Source: Acanthaster planci (lineage: Eukaryota > Echinodermata > Asteroidea > Valvatida > Acanthasteridae). From it: 64,000 nt of DNA. The stretch lies in NCBI RefSeq assembly GCF_001949145.1, contig NW_019091412.1:312001-376000 (forward strand). Direction: 5' to 3'. The notes below the pieces were generated by a model. That model searched no databases. It was not told the origin of the DNA and worked only from the letters and a program-made list of their open reading frames with translations. Positions 39,141 to 50,325 of this stretch are shown in pieces (the first letter of the stretch is position 1; every line of letters starts with the position of its first letter). The translations under genes were made by a program, and so were the position numbers.

Positions 39141-42100
39141 ATGGAGAGTTGTTTCTTCTCCGCCCCTATCGAGTCGGCGCGGAACGGCATCGAGAACGTG
39201 TACCGGTCCTGGACCACAGGGGGCAGCGGGGATGAGCAACGAAGAGCCGGTCTAGCTGGCCCGGTCGCCTCGCTCACACATGTAGAATTGGATTCACGGT
39301 CAACGGTTACCTCTACCTACTCCTACGCCTGTCCTCAATCCGTCAAGTGAGTGACATTTTAGCAACTTCGAAACTTTCTTCTCCTTTGTTTCAAAACTTA
39401 AATCCACCAAATATAACTACAGAGAGAAAAATGCAAATCTTCCAAATAAACTTGTTCGTAGATTCAGCCTCTTCATTATTAGTTCTACTTCTTATTACCA
39501 ATAATGAATCACAGTCATCAGGATGTGTGCACATGCAAATAAAACAAGCAATTACATAGATAAAGGGAAAATTTGTTGCTCCTCGCCCTTAATGTGCTGG
39601 TCTATTTTCATTGAAAACATTTTCAGCAGAAGCTTCAATGTAAAGATTCACTTAAGTGGTAGAGTAAAATAACCATTACCCGTTAATTTTAGGGTTTTTC
39701 TGTGTAGCCAATATTCAAAATAGTAGCTATTCGTGTAGTCGTACAGACATAACTCGACTGAGCGGTGAACTTGTTGGGTTTTACCAGCCCGCAATTGACT
39801 AATGCCTTAAGCTTTTTAAGGGAAGAAACCCCGCGCGCGACCGGGTCGCCTAACCCCCCAACAAGGCGGGCGTCGTAGGGCTTCGCTCGGCCCGCATATG
39901 CCCTCTGCTTTACTCTGGATAAAAAGAATGTTCATTTCATCGACAGCCAAACTTTGACAGTGAAGTCACAAATGTCGTGGAAAATTACCACAATTAAGTC
40001 ATCTACACCAAGAAGAGATGTATAATTTATGAACCTCTAAAGCCTTATCAATGATTCATAGACTGGTTCTGCGACAGCAGGCAGACTCAAAATTCTCATA
40101 CAAAAGTTTAAGCAATGAACATTTTAAAGTCTTAATTGAATCAGCTTGTCGTAGCAATTAAAGACGATTTTTAATTATTCCATAAGTAAGCCGTTCAAAT
40201 ATATATCTTAAGCGATATGTATCTTGAACCAGGCTTTTTAGCAGAAAAATCAGATACAACATACCCATAAAATTTGGCGTTATGAGGTCCATCTACTGAA
40301 ATATTTTATATAAAAGTAAAATGTGAGAAGGGGAAACGCCACTAACTACTTAACAAACATGCCTTTAGAGACAGTATCTGTCCATATCTCTGGGTTTTTA
40401 TCTGGGTGAATTGGAAAAGCTTGACATTTTGCAACTAAATCTATTGTTGCTTTTTCGTTGATCTTTTGTAAAATATAAATAAAAATGTACCTACAGCAAG
40501 TATACCTAAACTAAACGTTTACTAAAAGGATTTTTCAGCTGTAGGAGGCTGTGGCTGATTGCTGTTTAAAAAAAACAGGCTGGCATTAAGCTTGGATTTC
40601 AGGTGTGACTCCTCCGAAATGACGATGTGTATTTTTGTTTTTCGTTCTGGGAAGGGTGAAAGTATCCCTCTAATAACTATGTTTAGCAATGAATTTCAAT
40701 CTTGTTATCGCTTTGTAAACATATTCGGATGCTAAATATTTGGTGTTAAATTCCTAAACATCAATGTCTAATTACTAAACACTATTCGTTAAATTGTAAA
40801 GCATGCTTAGAATTTAAACATGGTTTCAAGCAGGATAGTGTTTCAAAAGTGTTTCAGAGTTTTTACGGTGAGGTTTAGGAAGGAGTGATCACGCTACCTT
40901 CAACCATGGCTGAAGAGAATACCGAGGAAAATTATTGTAATATCCAAATGGGTTCAGGTGCGTTTAGTGCGCCGAATAATGAAATTACTATATTTTTACC
41001 TTAAGGCAAAAAGTATGCATTACCCTAGCCATTTCAGTAGGCAATGTTTCCTGCAGTGTTGAATCAGAATGTGCCACTTAATACTTAATACTGAACATCA
41101 CTGCACCTTGAAGTGAAATAATACAAGTTTTCACATTTTAAATGCTGACGAAGAAAACTTAAGAAATTCAAAATAAATGGAACTTGCAAAATTTTAAAAT
41201 TCTTAACTTTAAAATCTAAAGTCTATTGATCGGTGTACGCATTTTAATTTGAATATAGCATCTTCAAGGTTTAATCTGTTCCGGGTTATAGTAAAATTGC
41301 TAAGTAAAGGGATTCGCTCGGATGCAGTTTTCCCTTAAAACTGACTGTAATTTTCTTGAAATGAATATAATACAAATGTTCAAAATTGTCTTTCGCATCA
41401 AGTCTGAAGATAAAGCCCCACTGCACATGTGAGATTTTATTAGAGAGACCATATAGTTTGCTAATGGCAACACCTGCGACATTTATATCTCAAGATTAAT
41501 CGAAGCCCAACGTACATGAAGTGTCTGGCCCAATATCACTTTGTTGAACACCTTCGCGAAACTATAGTCAGACATAATGACATCTACATGTTTCCCGGAG
41601 TGTAATCAGAGATGAAACCTGTACACATCATTGAAAAAAATAAAATAGACGAAGCTAGAGGAGAGCACACAGCTCATCGGGCCGAGGAAAAGTAGCGGTT
41701 CTCGACATAACCTTACACAAGCTGATTAACAACTCCCATATCCCTATCTACCTGGCTTCATCAGCCTCTGTGATGATCCCTTTTCAACGTCCCCATTTCC
41801 CTTCCCGCAACACCCTGATTCACTCAAGGAAGCCCTGGTCACGCATGTTTTTCCAACTTTTCCAAAGGCAGCGTAGTTAAGTCCCATTACTCGCCCGGGC
41901 TAATTCCCTCATCGGCGGTCGGAGATGTGTCTCCTCTTTTGTTCTGCCTCATGTTTTCCCCGTCTGAAGATGTCTTTCAGTTCTTTCTTCGGCCACGGGA
42001 TGGAGAATGTCTGGCTGTTTATCTTTAAACAAGACACCGGTCTTGTACCGTCTTTTGTTCGCGAGGTTGTATACCAGCACGGTTCCATTCAGTGTGGCCA

Positions 42101-45100
42101 ATAGAACCCATACAGGCCGGCCCTGCGGGCGCTTTTTCACTTAGCGGATTGATCGTCCGTGATTTGGGGCAACAATTCAAAGGACCGAGTATGTGTGTCG
42201 AGCTAGCGTGATTGTCGGGCGATTAACCCGCGAGGGATAGGAGCGGGGACCCATGAAGGAGCCGGGTGGCTCTATGGCCCGGTTAGCCTGGGGAAATAGC
42301 AGACATCGGGCCATCTTGAGAACACTGCATTGAACACAGCATAATCCTGCATGTGATCACAGTAACTGCCACATACAACCTAGGGATATTTGTTTCGTAT
42401 AACGTTGGCATGGATACGCGTACAGTTTAACAAATCTGAGATGTATGAAAATCGGATGGCTGACTGGTAATAATCCAGATTTGTATAACGTCTTCTAAAA
42501 GTTTGCTGCTTAATTCTGTTCATTCTAAAATAACATTTTTCCAACGAAGATAAATTGTCAGGCAATTATGTAAAATGATATTGCTCAACCTAATACATTA
42601 ATACAATACAGGCACTGGTGATTTTTAATTCTAAGAAATATTGAACGATTAGAACGAGTACTTTTACCACAATGAGTAATAGTGTCATTAATGAAAACCA
42701 CATATTCAATATCATACTACGTGTTCCAGTTAGTTGAAGCATTTTGCTTGGGCTCTCCTTAATTTCAAATCATAATTCTGATAAGTTAAAGGAATCGGTG
42801 GAAAGACGTTGCCCAAAGCATTCATGATACTGCAAAAACTGAATTTGTACCAATAGAGCCAATATTCATTAATGTCGTCATTCAGATAATGTATGCCCTG
42901 CTTCGTTATTTTTTCTTTCTCAGCAACTTGTCCCTTAGGAAAGACGAGAGCCCCAATTGTGGGGATTACTTCAGTAACAGTAGCCAACATCTCTTCGGTT
43001 TGTCTCGCTCTGCTTTACCGGTTGGCGGCAAGCCCCCCGCCGTCCTCAGTGCTAATTTGCCCCACCAGCCTGTCACCTCATCGCCGACTCTCCATCGACC
43101 CACGCCAGCTTCTGTACACGCTTCTGCCTTCTCGCAATCAGGTTAGTTCGTGATGGACTTTATACAAAACAAAAGGAATGAAGTTTGTGAGGAAAGCCTT
43201 TCAGTATTGCAGTAGGACGATTTACAAGGATTACTTCAAGATTCATAAAAGGTTGTCTTTCCACGAAGTCACAAGAAAACTCAAATGCTGTGCAATCATG
43301 GCAGCCTTGTTGCATTTCTAATAGGCTGGTTCCCAGCTCAAAAATGGTACTGTTGAGGTGGTTTTGCATTGGGGGAGCGGGAACTAGGCCTAAGTCGGGT
43401 TTTCTTTTATCAAAATCCTTTCGAGCCTCAAATTGTTCAAAAATTCCGAACATGTAAGCAGCTCTTCAGTTTCAAATTATACATTGCCTGCTCCAAGCAG
43501 CAACGAATTTCTGCGTTATAATTTTCTCCTCCAGTTCCAAGGAGTCCTACAAAATGGCCGCCTCCAGGGTCCGCTGTTTCGCATTTCCCCAGCCAGGCCG
43601 AGACGGACTCGACCACTGCTGCCGCTCACGCCCACCGCAGCCCATGCACGGGGGAATGGCAGTACACGGCCCACCAGGCCGGCTATCCGACCTACCACCA
43701 GCTCAACTCATCGGGCTGCCTGGGGGGTTTTGGAGCGCCCCCTAGGGACCATTTTGCCTGTTCCACCGGCACGTCTAGCGCGCTGGACGAGATTCACAGG
43801 GGACGTGAAGGTGGTGGTTGCACGGTAAGCGCAACCTATAAGCCACTGTAACATTTTCATTACACTGAACAAAAGTATCACTTTATGGACAATATCATAG
43901 CAGCTGGTCACGTTCAAATGCTATTTCAATTTGATGAGAGCAAGTTCTGTTTTCTAAAGAAGCGGCTACCTTTCATGAAAAAAAGAAATCATGATTAGGC
44001 CGCCATTATGGCTGTGGCAATTTCATTTTGGGCCCAAGAGATTGATTGCCTGTTCATACTCATTACTTATATATGTGCTGAGTTTTTGCAAAAACTGATT
44101 TTCTAAAAAACAATTTTAAAACAACCTGCGTAGGTTTGTGAATATTAAGCATTTTATTGGTTTTTTGTTATGGTGTTTTCATTTTAGACTGCTTAGGGAA
44201 AACGACAACATTTTGCAGCCTCTTTTCACTACGTTGTTGGTATTTGTATATTTCCTCCTTAAACAGATGTCGACTTCACCCTGCACGGCTTGCGGTGATA
44301 TCCTCTGTCCGAAATCTCACCCAATCTACCCCTCAGAGCTGAACGCACCATGCCCCCGCTCGCCCTCCCAGTCGGCAGTGGCCATCCGACCGTGCTCCAG
44401 CCTGAGTTTCCCCTCCTATGCCGCCGCCCCGCCTCCCCCAACTATAGGCACGGCAGAGAGCGACGCCTTGATGCGCTACCGCTGGCCGGCCACGGCGCCT
44501 GTGTACTTCTACAGCAAGTTGATGTCTGCAGGAAAGCAGGAAGGGCTGGGCGGTGTAGGCGTAGGCGTCAGTACCAGCCCTACAGGTGCAACATCGGGGA
44601 GTAATGACCGGGCTTCGAAGCCTGCGAAGCAACAAGCAAACTATCGCAGCAAAGGTGCGTGTTAAGGGGTGCTTCCCCCAGTGTCTAAGGACCTCTGAAA
44701 ACGCAAGGTGGTAAAGGCTTTCTGCCTTTTGAATTTGATTTTAAATCTGCTCTCTGAAGCTGCTGTTTGACATATCGGACTTGGTGCCAACTTCAGCACT
44801 TCCGTACGTTTTGTATCTGGAAGAAAATTTCCGCCCTGTTGTCTGCTTTGGTGATAAACGCCTATCTTGTTCCATTTTGGCAGGTAATAACCTATGCAAT
44901 ATATGCGGTAAATCATACGCCAGGCCCAGCACGCTGAAGACACACCTACGCACTCACTCCGGGGAGAAACCCTACAGGTGTCCGACCTGTAACAAGGCCT
45001 TCTCGCAGACGGCTAACCTAACGGCGCACATGCGGACCCACAGTGGTGAAAAGCCTTTCCAATGCGGCGTGTGCCACCGCCAATTCTCCCAGGTAGATCT

Positions 45101-45660
45101 GCAGTTATGTCCGGCTTGCAATTAAATTAACTCATGCTTTATCCAAACGGCTACTTTTAAATGGTTAGTACAACAGAACGCAATTATCTTCAACCTGGAC
45201 CACAAACCGACAGGCATGATTGACAAGAAAAATCTTGGACGACAATTTCTCTGCAGTCAAAATGTCGAAGCACTATTCTGACTTTTTAAATACAAATTGT
45301 CTCACAGTGGAGCTACGTGGTCTGTCTGTACATGTATATGAAAATCCTCAATAGAACAGAAACATTTTTATTTCTCAAGCGTTTGACAGGCGAGACAGTA
45401 AATAAAGGGAAGCATTCTGACGCTAGTTCATCCATTTGTCTTTGCAGAGTTCGTCCGTCACCACGCACATGCGAACCCACTCCGGGGAGCGTCCGTACCG
45501 TTGCGCCTACTGCAAGAAAGCGTTCGCAGACAGCTCCACGCTCACCAAACACCTGCGCATTCACAGCGGAGAGAAGCCGTACCAGTGTAGCATGTGTCTG
45601 CTGCGATTCTCGCAATCCGGCAATCTTACCCGTCACATGAAGATTCATCAGCACGTATGA
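39141..45660 (+). CDS. gl: glass homologue, five C2H2 zinc finger transcription factor
   Basis: Six exons (39,141-39,346; 42,975-43,141; 43,535-43,824; 44,267-44,654; 44,884-45,092; 45,448-45,660) join in frame to 490 residues. Residues 1-350 are a low-complexity regulatory region rich in Ser, Pro and Gly, with one short ordered-looking stretch ([20 protein letters not shown]). Residues 355-487 hold five adjacent C2H2 fingers with TH[S]GE[KR]P[YF] linkers. Finger 1 ([14 protein letters not shown]), finger 3-4 ([19 protein letters not shown]) and finger 5 ([14 protein letters not shown]) match insect Glass almost residue for residue. Glass is a nuclear DNA-binding activator needed for photoreceptor differentiation in Drosophila. 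An intron falls inside finger 3, between FSQ (residue 420) and SSSV. Exon 2 has two in-frame acceptors 6 bases apart. The start is the first ATG of an open exon; extra 5' exons are possible. Confidence 0.93.
39347..42974. other. First intron of the glass homologue
   Basis: A 3.6-kb AT-rich intron. It holds one antisense segment with coding-like composition at 41,949-42,140, listed separately. A GC-rich patch lies near 39,830-39,900. No other structure is visible. Confidence 0.6.
41949..42140 (-). other. Antisense coding-like segment, WD-repeat-like
   Basis: On the minus strand, after an acceptor-like GCGCCCGCAG near 42,117, the frame reads [20 protein letters not shown], then a basic stretch (ANKRRYKTG), and ends HLQTGKT before a stop at 41,949. 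The central part resembles one WD-repeat blade. No partner exons were seen, so it may be a fragment of a retrocopy, an exon of a nested gene, or chance. Confidence 0.22.
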
Positions 45661-45734
45661 TGGATACACTGCTAGGAGTGGAAGGTTCTTCATTTTTTAA
45701 AACAAATTCTTTTATTACCAATAGAGGCTTTGCG

Positions 45735-45850
45735 TGGTAGCCATCTTACACAGCAGTTCTTTTGTTTCACAGGGAAACCTCCTTTGCGCATACGCTGAGG
45801 AACCAAAGAATTGGTCTGCAAAATGGCAGCCATACAAACCCTCTCTATTA
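45735..45850. repeat. Small foldback element, copy 2
   Basis: The left arm TGGTAGCCATCTTACACAGC plus AGTTCTTTTG is an imperfect inverted copy of the right arm CAAAGAATTGGTCTGCAAAA plus TGGCAGCCA. The middle holds GGGAAACCTCCTTTG and CATAC, shared with the element at 30,566-30,672. It is non-coding and MITE-like. It lies close to the 3' end of the glass homologue and may fall in its 3' untranslated region. Confidence 0.75.
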
Positions 45851-46957
45851 TGGACGGTAAAGTTTGCCCTCTGTGGGTTTCTTTCACGTTTACATGTACT
45901 TACTTAACATTGACAAAGACAGACGCCTGGCCTACCCTTTTACAATCTGTGGCACCCAAATGTCCAGATGCTACGGGTGTGCGCATTTTGATACGAAAAC
46001 TCAAAGTGCGCATTCTGCTCAACAAGCGCACAAACCATCAGTGGAACCATTGCGCACGCAATGGGTCGATCCAAGAGTTGGAAAATGGTAAGATAGACTT
46101 TTGGGGGCGCTACATTGTCTCCATGTTATTCCTCCCCGGCGGAAATGGCCAGATCGTTGGTCTCCAGAAGTGGATTGGATTCCATGCGAGAGGGCGTAAC
46201 CATCGAGACAGAAATTGAGTTTGCAGGAGGAGAGAAATTGGATGCACATGCTTTTGCGAGTGAACCCCGTTCTTTAACAAGGTCGGTTTTTTTTAAGGGA
46301 GGGAAAAATACTAACCTCTTGACAATAATCAGAGACAATCAGTAATTCAACAGCCATTTTCTGATAATATATGTTTATTGTTCTCTTACTAAGTCTTATG
46401 CGATGACAATCTGATGTTAAAAACCAAGAATACTTCACTGATTACGACATCTAATTTCAAAGAAGCCAACTGAGATAGAGTGGACAAGCTGCAGTACAAG
46501 ATTTATTTATATTTTGACATATTGCCGAGATTTTGTGATTTCCTCAGAAACATTCAGGTGGACTCCTGATTTCTCTGATTTATCGATAATATTATTAATA
46601 TACAACGTATATAAGCTTACATAATATCAAATAACCTATGGTCTTTTAATGTTTGCATTAGTGTTCCTTTTTTGATGGTTAAACTGACAGTGGACTTTCC
46701 AAACGCAACTGAGGAAAGAGATAATTGAATTTCAGAATGAGTCCGAGGACTTTGAAAGCTTAAATCATTTTTCATCTCTGTGCCCCATGCATTGTTACAT
46801 GTAGGCTACAAGTTTTGACGCACATATAATGCATACATCAGAGGACACTAAGTCCTCGGTCGACAACCTGTGATTTCAATACAAAGCAAGTTATGCACCG
46901 AAGGTCCTCGGTGTTTACTACTAATGGTAGATAAGACCAAAGGCTGTCTTCTTAACG

Positions 46958-46963
46958 TTTATT
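46958..46963 (-). terminator. Possible poly(A) signal of EGF gene 3
   Basis: AATAAA on the minus strand, 311 bases beyond the stop of the gene ending at 47,274. It is the first good signal I see there, but unproven. Confidence 0.35.
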
Positions 46964-47273
46964 TAAAGGAAACAAAATAACAGCAGCACAGAAATAGACT
47001 TTTTAGGGGTACGGGTGCATTGCTTCAACGAACAGCTCCCTCAGTAGTTTAAAAAGGATATTTCTCCATCATGCGCTAGCAACAAAACGCAAGAGGGCTT
47101 TCAAGCAATCACAATACAAATCATAAATGCTTAATGTAATCTCAGTAAATGCAAAATAAAACTAGAAGTGGTATTTGGGGCGACAACTGTCATATTAGGG
47201 GATGGTGTATATCGTTGGGAATTCACGTTGGAGTCAGCGTCATTCTGTCTCACCCTTTCCAACGAGTTGAAGG

Positions 47274-48652
47274 TTAGAAACAAAGGTAACCCTGGGCAGA
47301 GCCTGTCAGCGCGATGCATCTCTGTGAATCTGGGCAAGGATTGGATGCGCACGGATCACTGCTGTCTCCAACTATAAATCAATGGTAAAAAAAAGAGAGG
47401 GAAAAGGCCTCGAATATTACACGTGAAACAGATGCCATAAACCTACGTTATCTCTTTCACATTGTACATCGCTACTGGTTTTGACCACACGAATCAGAGC
47501 TGTATACACGGAGAGTGTGAGTGCCAGCTTCAGATTTTGGAAACAAAATAGCTGTTCATTATGTGTAGTACAGTACAGCGAGTGGCTACCAGACCAACTG
47601 TCCACGTGCACCGACACATACACTTTCCAGTTTGTTTCCAACAACGTTGACACACGTCGTAACTCTTTCAATACAAGGCCGTTTCCCAATACTAAACTTC
47701 ATCTCCATCTCAGGCTTCGTTTCCGAAACCAATCCCCGATTGTGGGCCTGAAGAAGCACTGTAAGTTTTGGCTCTTTTGCAACTTACTTGATGTTTTGTG
47801 GCACTATCAGACTTACTGTTGCGCTTACAATTTCATTGTCGAGTAATGGAAACAGGCCAAAGACTCTGATACGAGTCAGTTTCATTTTTTGTTTCAGCTT
47901 ACCTCGAATCTCACAGTCGTGTCCGGAGTAGTCACTGGGGCAGTAGCAGTGGTATGTGTTCCGGAATGGAATATCCGTGCATATGCCATTATTTTGGCAT
48001 GGCGAGTCGGCACAGGAGGTCTTGACTGTGATTTGGTAAACGGGACAACAATAGAGATACAATTAATCAAGTCATCAATCAGTGAACCAATCAAGTGATC
48101 AACAGGTTGATAGGTTAATCAGTTGATTACTCCAGCAATCAATTTCGAGACATTCAATGAAGTGCCAACTTACAGTATCATGCAATTTATCACATGGTTT
48201 GTTCAGCTGACTGCAAGTCTACAATTATACATTAACTTGAGGCATTCCGGTCACACCATATTGACAGATCTCAGTTGGAAGAGGTATGATAACCTGACGA
48301 ACGGACCAGAGCAAGGAAACTTAGAGAACCATACCGCTTCCAAAAGAGATCTACCCACAGCGTGTTACAGCAAGCCCTGGTTTTAATGTTAATCTAATTC
48401 ATTATCGGTATTCCGGCAAGCAACTGTTTAGTCAACAATGAGTCAACGAATGATTCATTCAGTCATTCACAAAATCCACATCTATCTGTCATGACCCACT
48501 TGATCAGTTAGCACACTATACTTTCATTCGAGAGAATGATATTGAACCCATCCATTTCACGAATGCCAATCCTAGTAGTATTACGTACGGGACTTGATTC
48601 CAGGAAGTCCAAAAAGCACACAACACAGCACCATGGTAGCTTGAAGCTTCAT
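47274..48652 (-). CDS. Small secreted EGF protein, array member 3
   Basis: Three exons (48,652-48,589; 48,025-47,903; 47,371-47,274) give a 94-residue secreted protein. Exon 1 is a signal peptide (MKLQATMVLCCVLFGLPGIK), with an internal alternative Met at residue 7 and a GTACGT donor. Exon 2 is one complete six-Cys EGF module (SC-ADSP-C-QNNGI-C then Y-H-C-Y-C and SGHDC). Exon 3 is a truncated EGF-like tail (DPCASNPCPDSQRC, then GYLCF and stop) that ends one residue after the fourth Cys. Both introns are phase 1. An acceptor directly before the ATG (TCTATCAG|GATG) suggests a non-coding first exon. Compared with its two upstream neighbours it lacks the eight-Cys module. It presumably acts outside the cell; a ligand, adhesion or matrix role cannot be told from sequence. 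Confidence 0.78.
47494..47575 (+). repeat. Dispersed repeat, copy 1
   Basis: TCAGAGCTGT...AGCTTCAGA-TTTGGAA...GCTGTTCATTATGTGT is shared with 60,760-60,840 in the same orientation, about three quarters identical by eye. It is an uncharacterised dispersed repeat. Confidence 0.65.
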
Positions 48653-48653
48653 C

Positions 48654-50325
48654 CTGATAGATTAATGTTGGGGAGCCCCCTTACCACTCAAGATAGAAAT
48701 CTTTCTAGGGAGAGATTTCCAACTCAATTGAAAGTTTTGTGCTGTCCGTCTCTTGTTGGAATCTTGCACTGTGGTCCTCACAACGGAAACGAACTTTTAC
48801 AGAAAAACTTGGAAGTTGTCTCAACGAACGCGGCTTGATGACCGTGCTACGGCGATATCTGGAGCAGCAGTACTGATTCATTCGCGAGTGATCGCACGTT
48901 TTATAGCTTCATGGTCGCATTATGTCTGGTGGCAAAGTTCGAGTCTTTCCTGACACGTCCGCCTGGTTTATCAATCACACCTGTTGAGGTCTTCAATAAA
49001 TTACCGAGTCTGATGTCAAACCGCCAAGAGACTCAAGTTAGACTTGTCTGGGCCGTTGTTTGCGCCTTGAGCCGCGGAGAAGACAAAACTCTGTGTGACC
49101 TGATAATTACTGGTCAGGTGTCGGTTGATGCCCCTCACGCAGGACATTGCTATCAAGATTGGGGCATACGGAGATTGGAGGACAAGGGTAATAGTTAAGC
49201 GAAGATTTTGCCTGAATGCCGGAAGGACTAGGTTCCAGTCTACCAAAATCCCAATCGTGCGAACAGTTTGCAAGATCAAGGGTCTTCAGTCGTCGACAAA
49301 ACATCTGATCTCGATTCTAGGAAGGCATGCAGAAGGGAAGTTACCTTTACAGTTCTCAACACATGTTATGACACTCTCTGGAATATTTCGAACCCCCCCC
49401 CAAAAAAAACAGACGGGAGTGCTTAAAGGAACTGTGGATTGTCGGGGCTTTGTTGCTTCGTTTGTGCAGGGAGCTAAATGAAATAAATCGCGGCTGTCTT
49501 TAAGTTAGTGGGGATGGATGTCCACCGTTCCATCCACAGTAAGAGCTGGTATGTACCCCCTCAAGAGCTGGAGTGTAACCCCTCAACTCTGGCAAATCTA
49601 ATTATGTTCCCATGGGTCCTAAGCTGCAATATTTTTCCAAAGAGCAATGAGACAAACCGACTTTGTAATTGACAGCACGCACTCCTGAGGAACGATCCAC
49701 TGCCAGATCACGTAAGATCCGCGGCTTGGACTTAAACATTCGACGAAGTTCCCTTTCTGATAAGCGATTGCAAAAACAAACTTCTGGCGATTTTTGGCCG
49801 ATTACACTCACTGGGATCATGTGGGTAAATAACCCTTTTTCTCATGGGGTTAATTTAATGGGCGAAATGATCGCATTCCCGTGAAAATCCGTTTCTGTTT
49901 CTTTTTTTGGGTTGGAGGGAATCACAAGTTAAGTAACTGCCTTAATTAGAATAACAGTTCCCAGAAGTTATATTTTTACCTAGCGCAGAAACATGACCAA
50001 AATAGACAGAAGGATTTCCAGGATTTACAACGATTTGACTTTATTCAGTTTCCCAAAACAAACGGATTTGTAGTTAGCTGTTGAAATTAATACTGCAAGA
50101 CTAATTGTACAATTAGAATTTCGGTAAGCATAAAGATTCGTAAATTTGTATATCGACAGTATTGAGAATTGGTGGTGAAGCTCTTGAGGCCGACTCGGAG
50201 GTTGTCTGAGAAATATGCCATTTTTTCTTTCTTCATTTCGGGGGATGTAATCGGGAGAATACTATTCGCGTGGCCGGACAAATAGTTTGGTTTTGTCCAT
50301 GGGGAGTAGTTGCATACGTTCACCG
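48654..50325. other. Spacer between EGF genes 3 and 2
   Basis: No further EGF, signal-peptide or other exon was found on the minus strand here. The 3' flank of gene 2 with a possible poly(A) signal lies at the upper end. Presumably the promoter and non-coding first exon of gene 3 also lie here. Confidence 0.5.
50040..50045 (-). terminator. Possible poly(A) signal of EGF gene 2
   Basis: AATAAA on the minus strand, about 280 bases beyond the gene 2 stop at 50,326. Position and sequence are reasonable; no other evidence. Confidence 0.4.

Larger units (their letters stand above)
45661..47273. other. Intergenic region between glass homologue and EGF array
   Basis: This holds the 3' flank of the plus-strand glass homologue, one foldback element (45,735-45,850) and the 3' flank of the minus-strand EGF gene ending at 47,274. 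I see no gene. Confidence 0.6.

Noticed and set aside
43433-43828. Open frame of 131 codons over glass exon 3
   Set aside because: It is a shadow frame. Phase from the exon before and into the exon after selects another frame of the same segment, which gives the [19 protein letters not shown] sequence.
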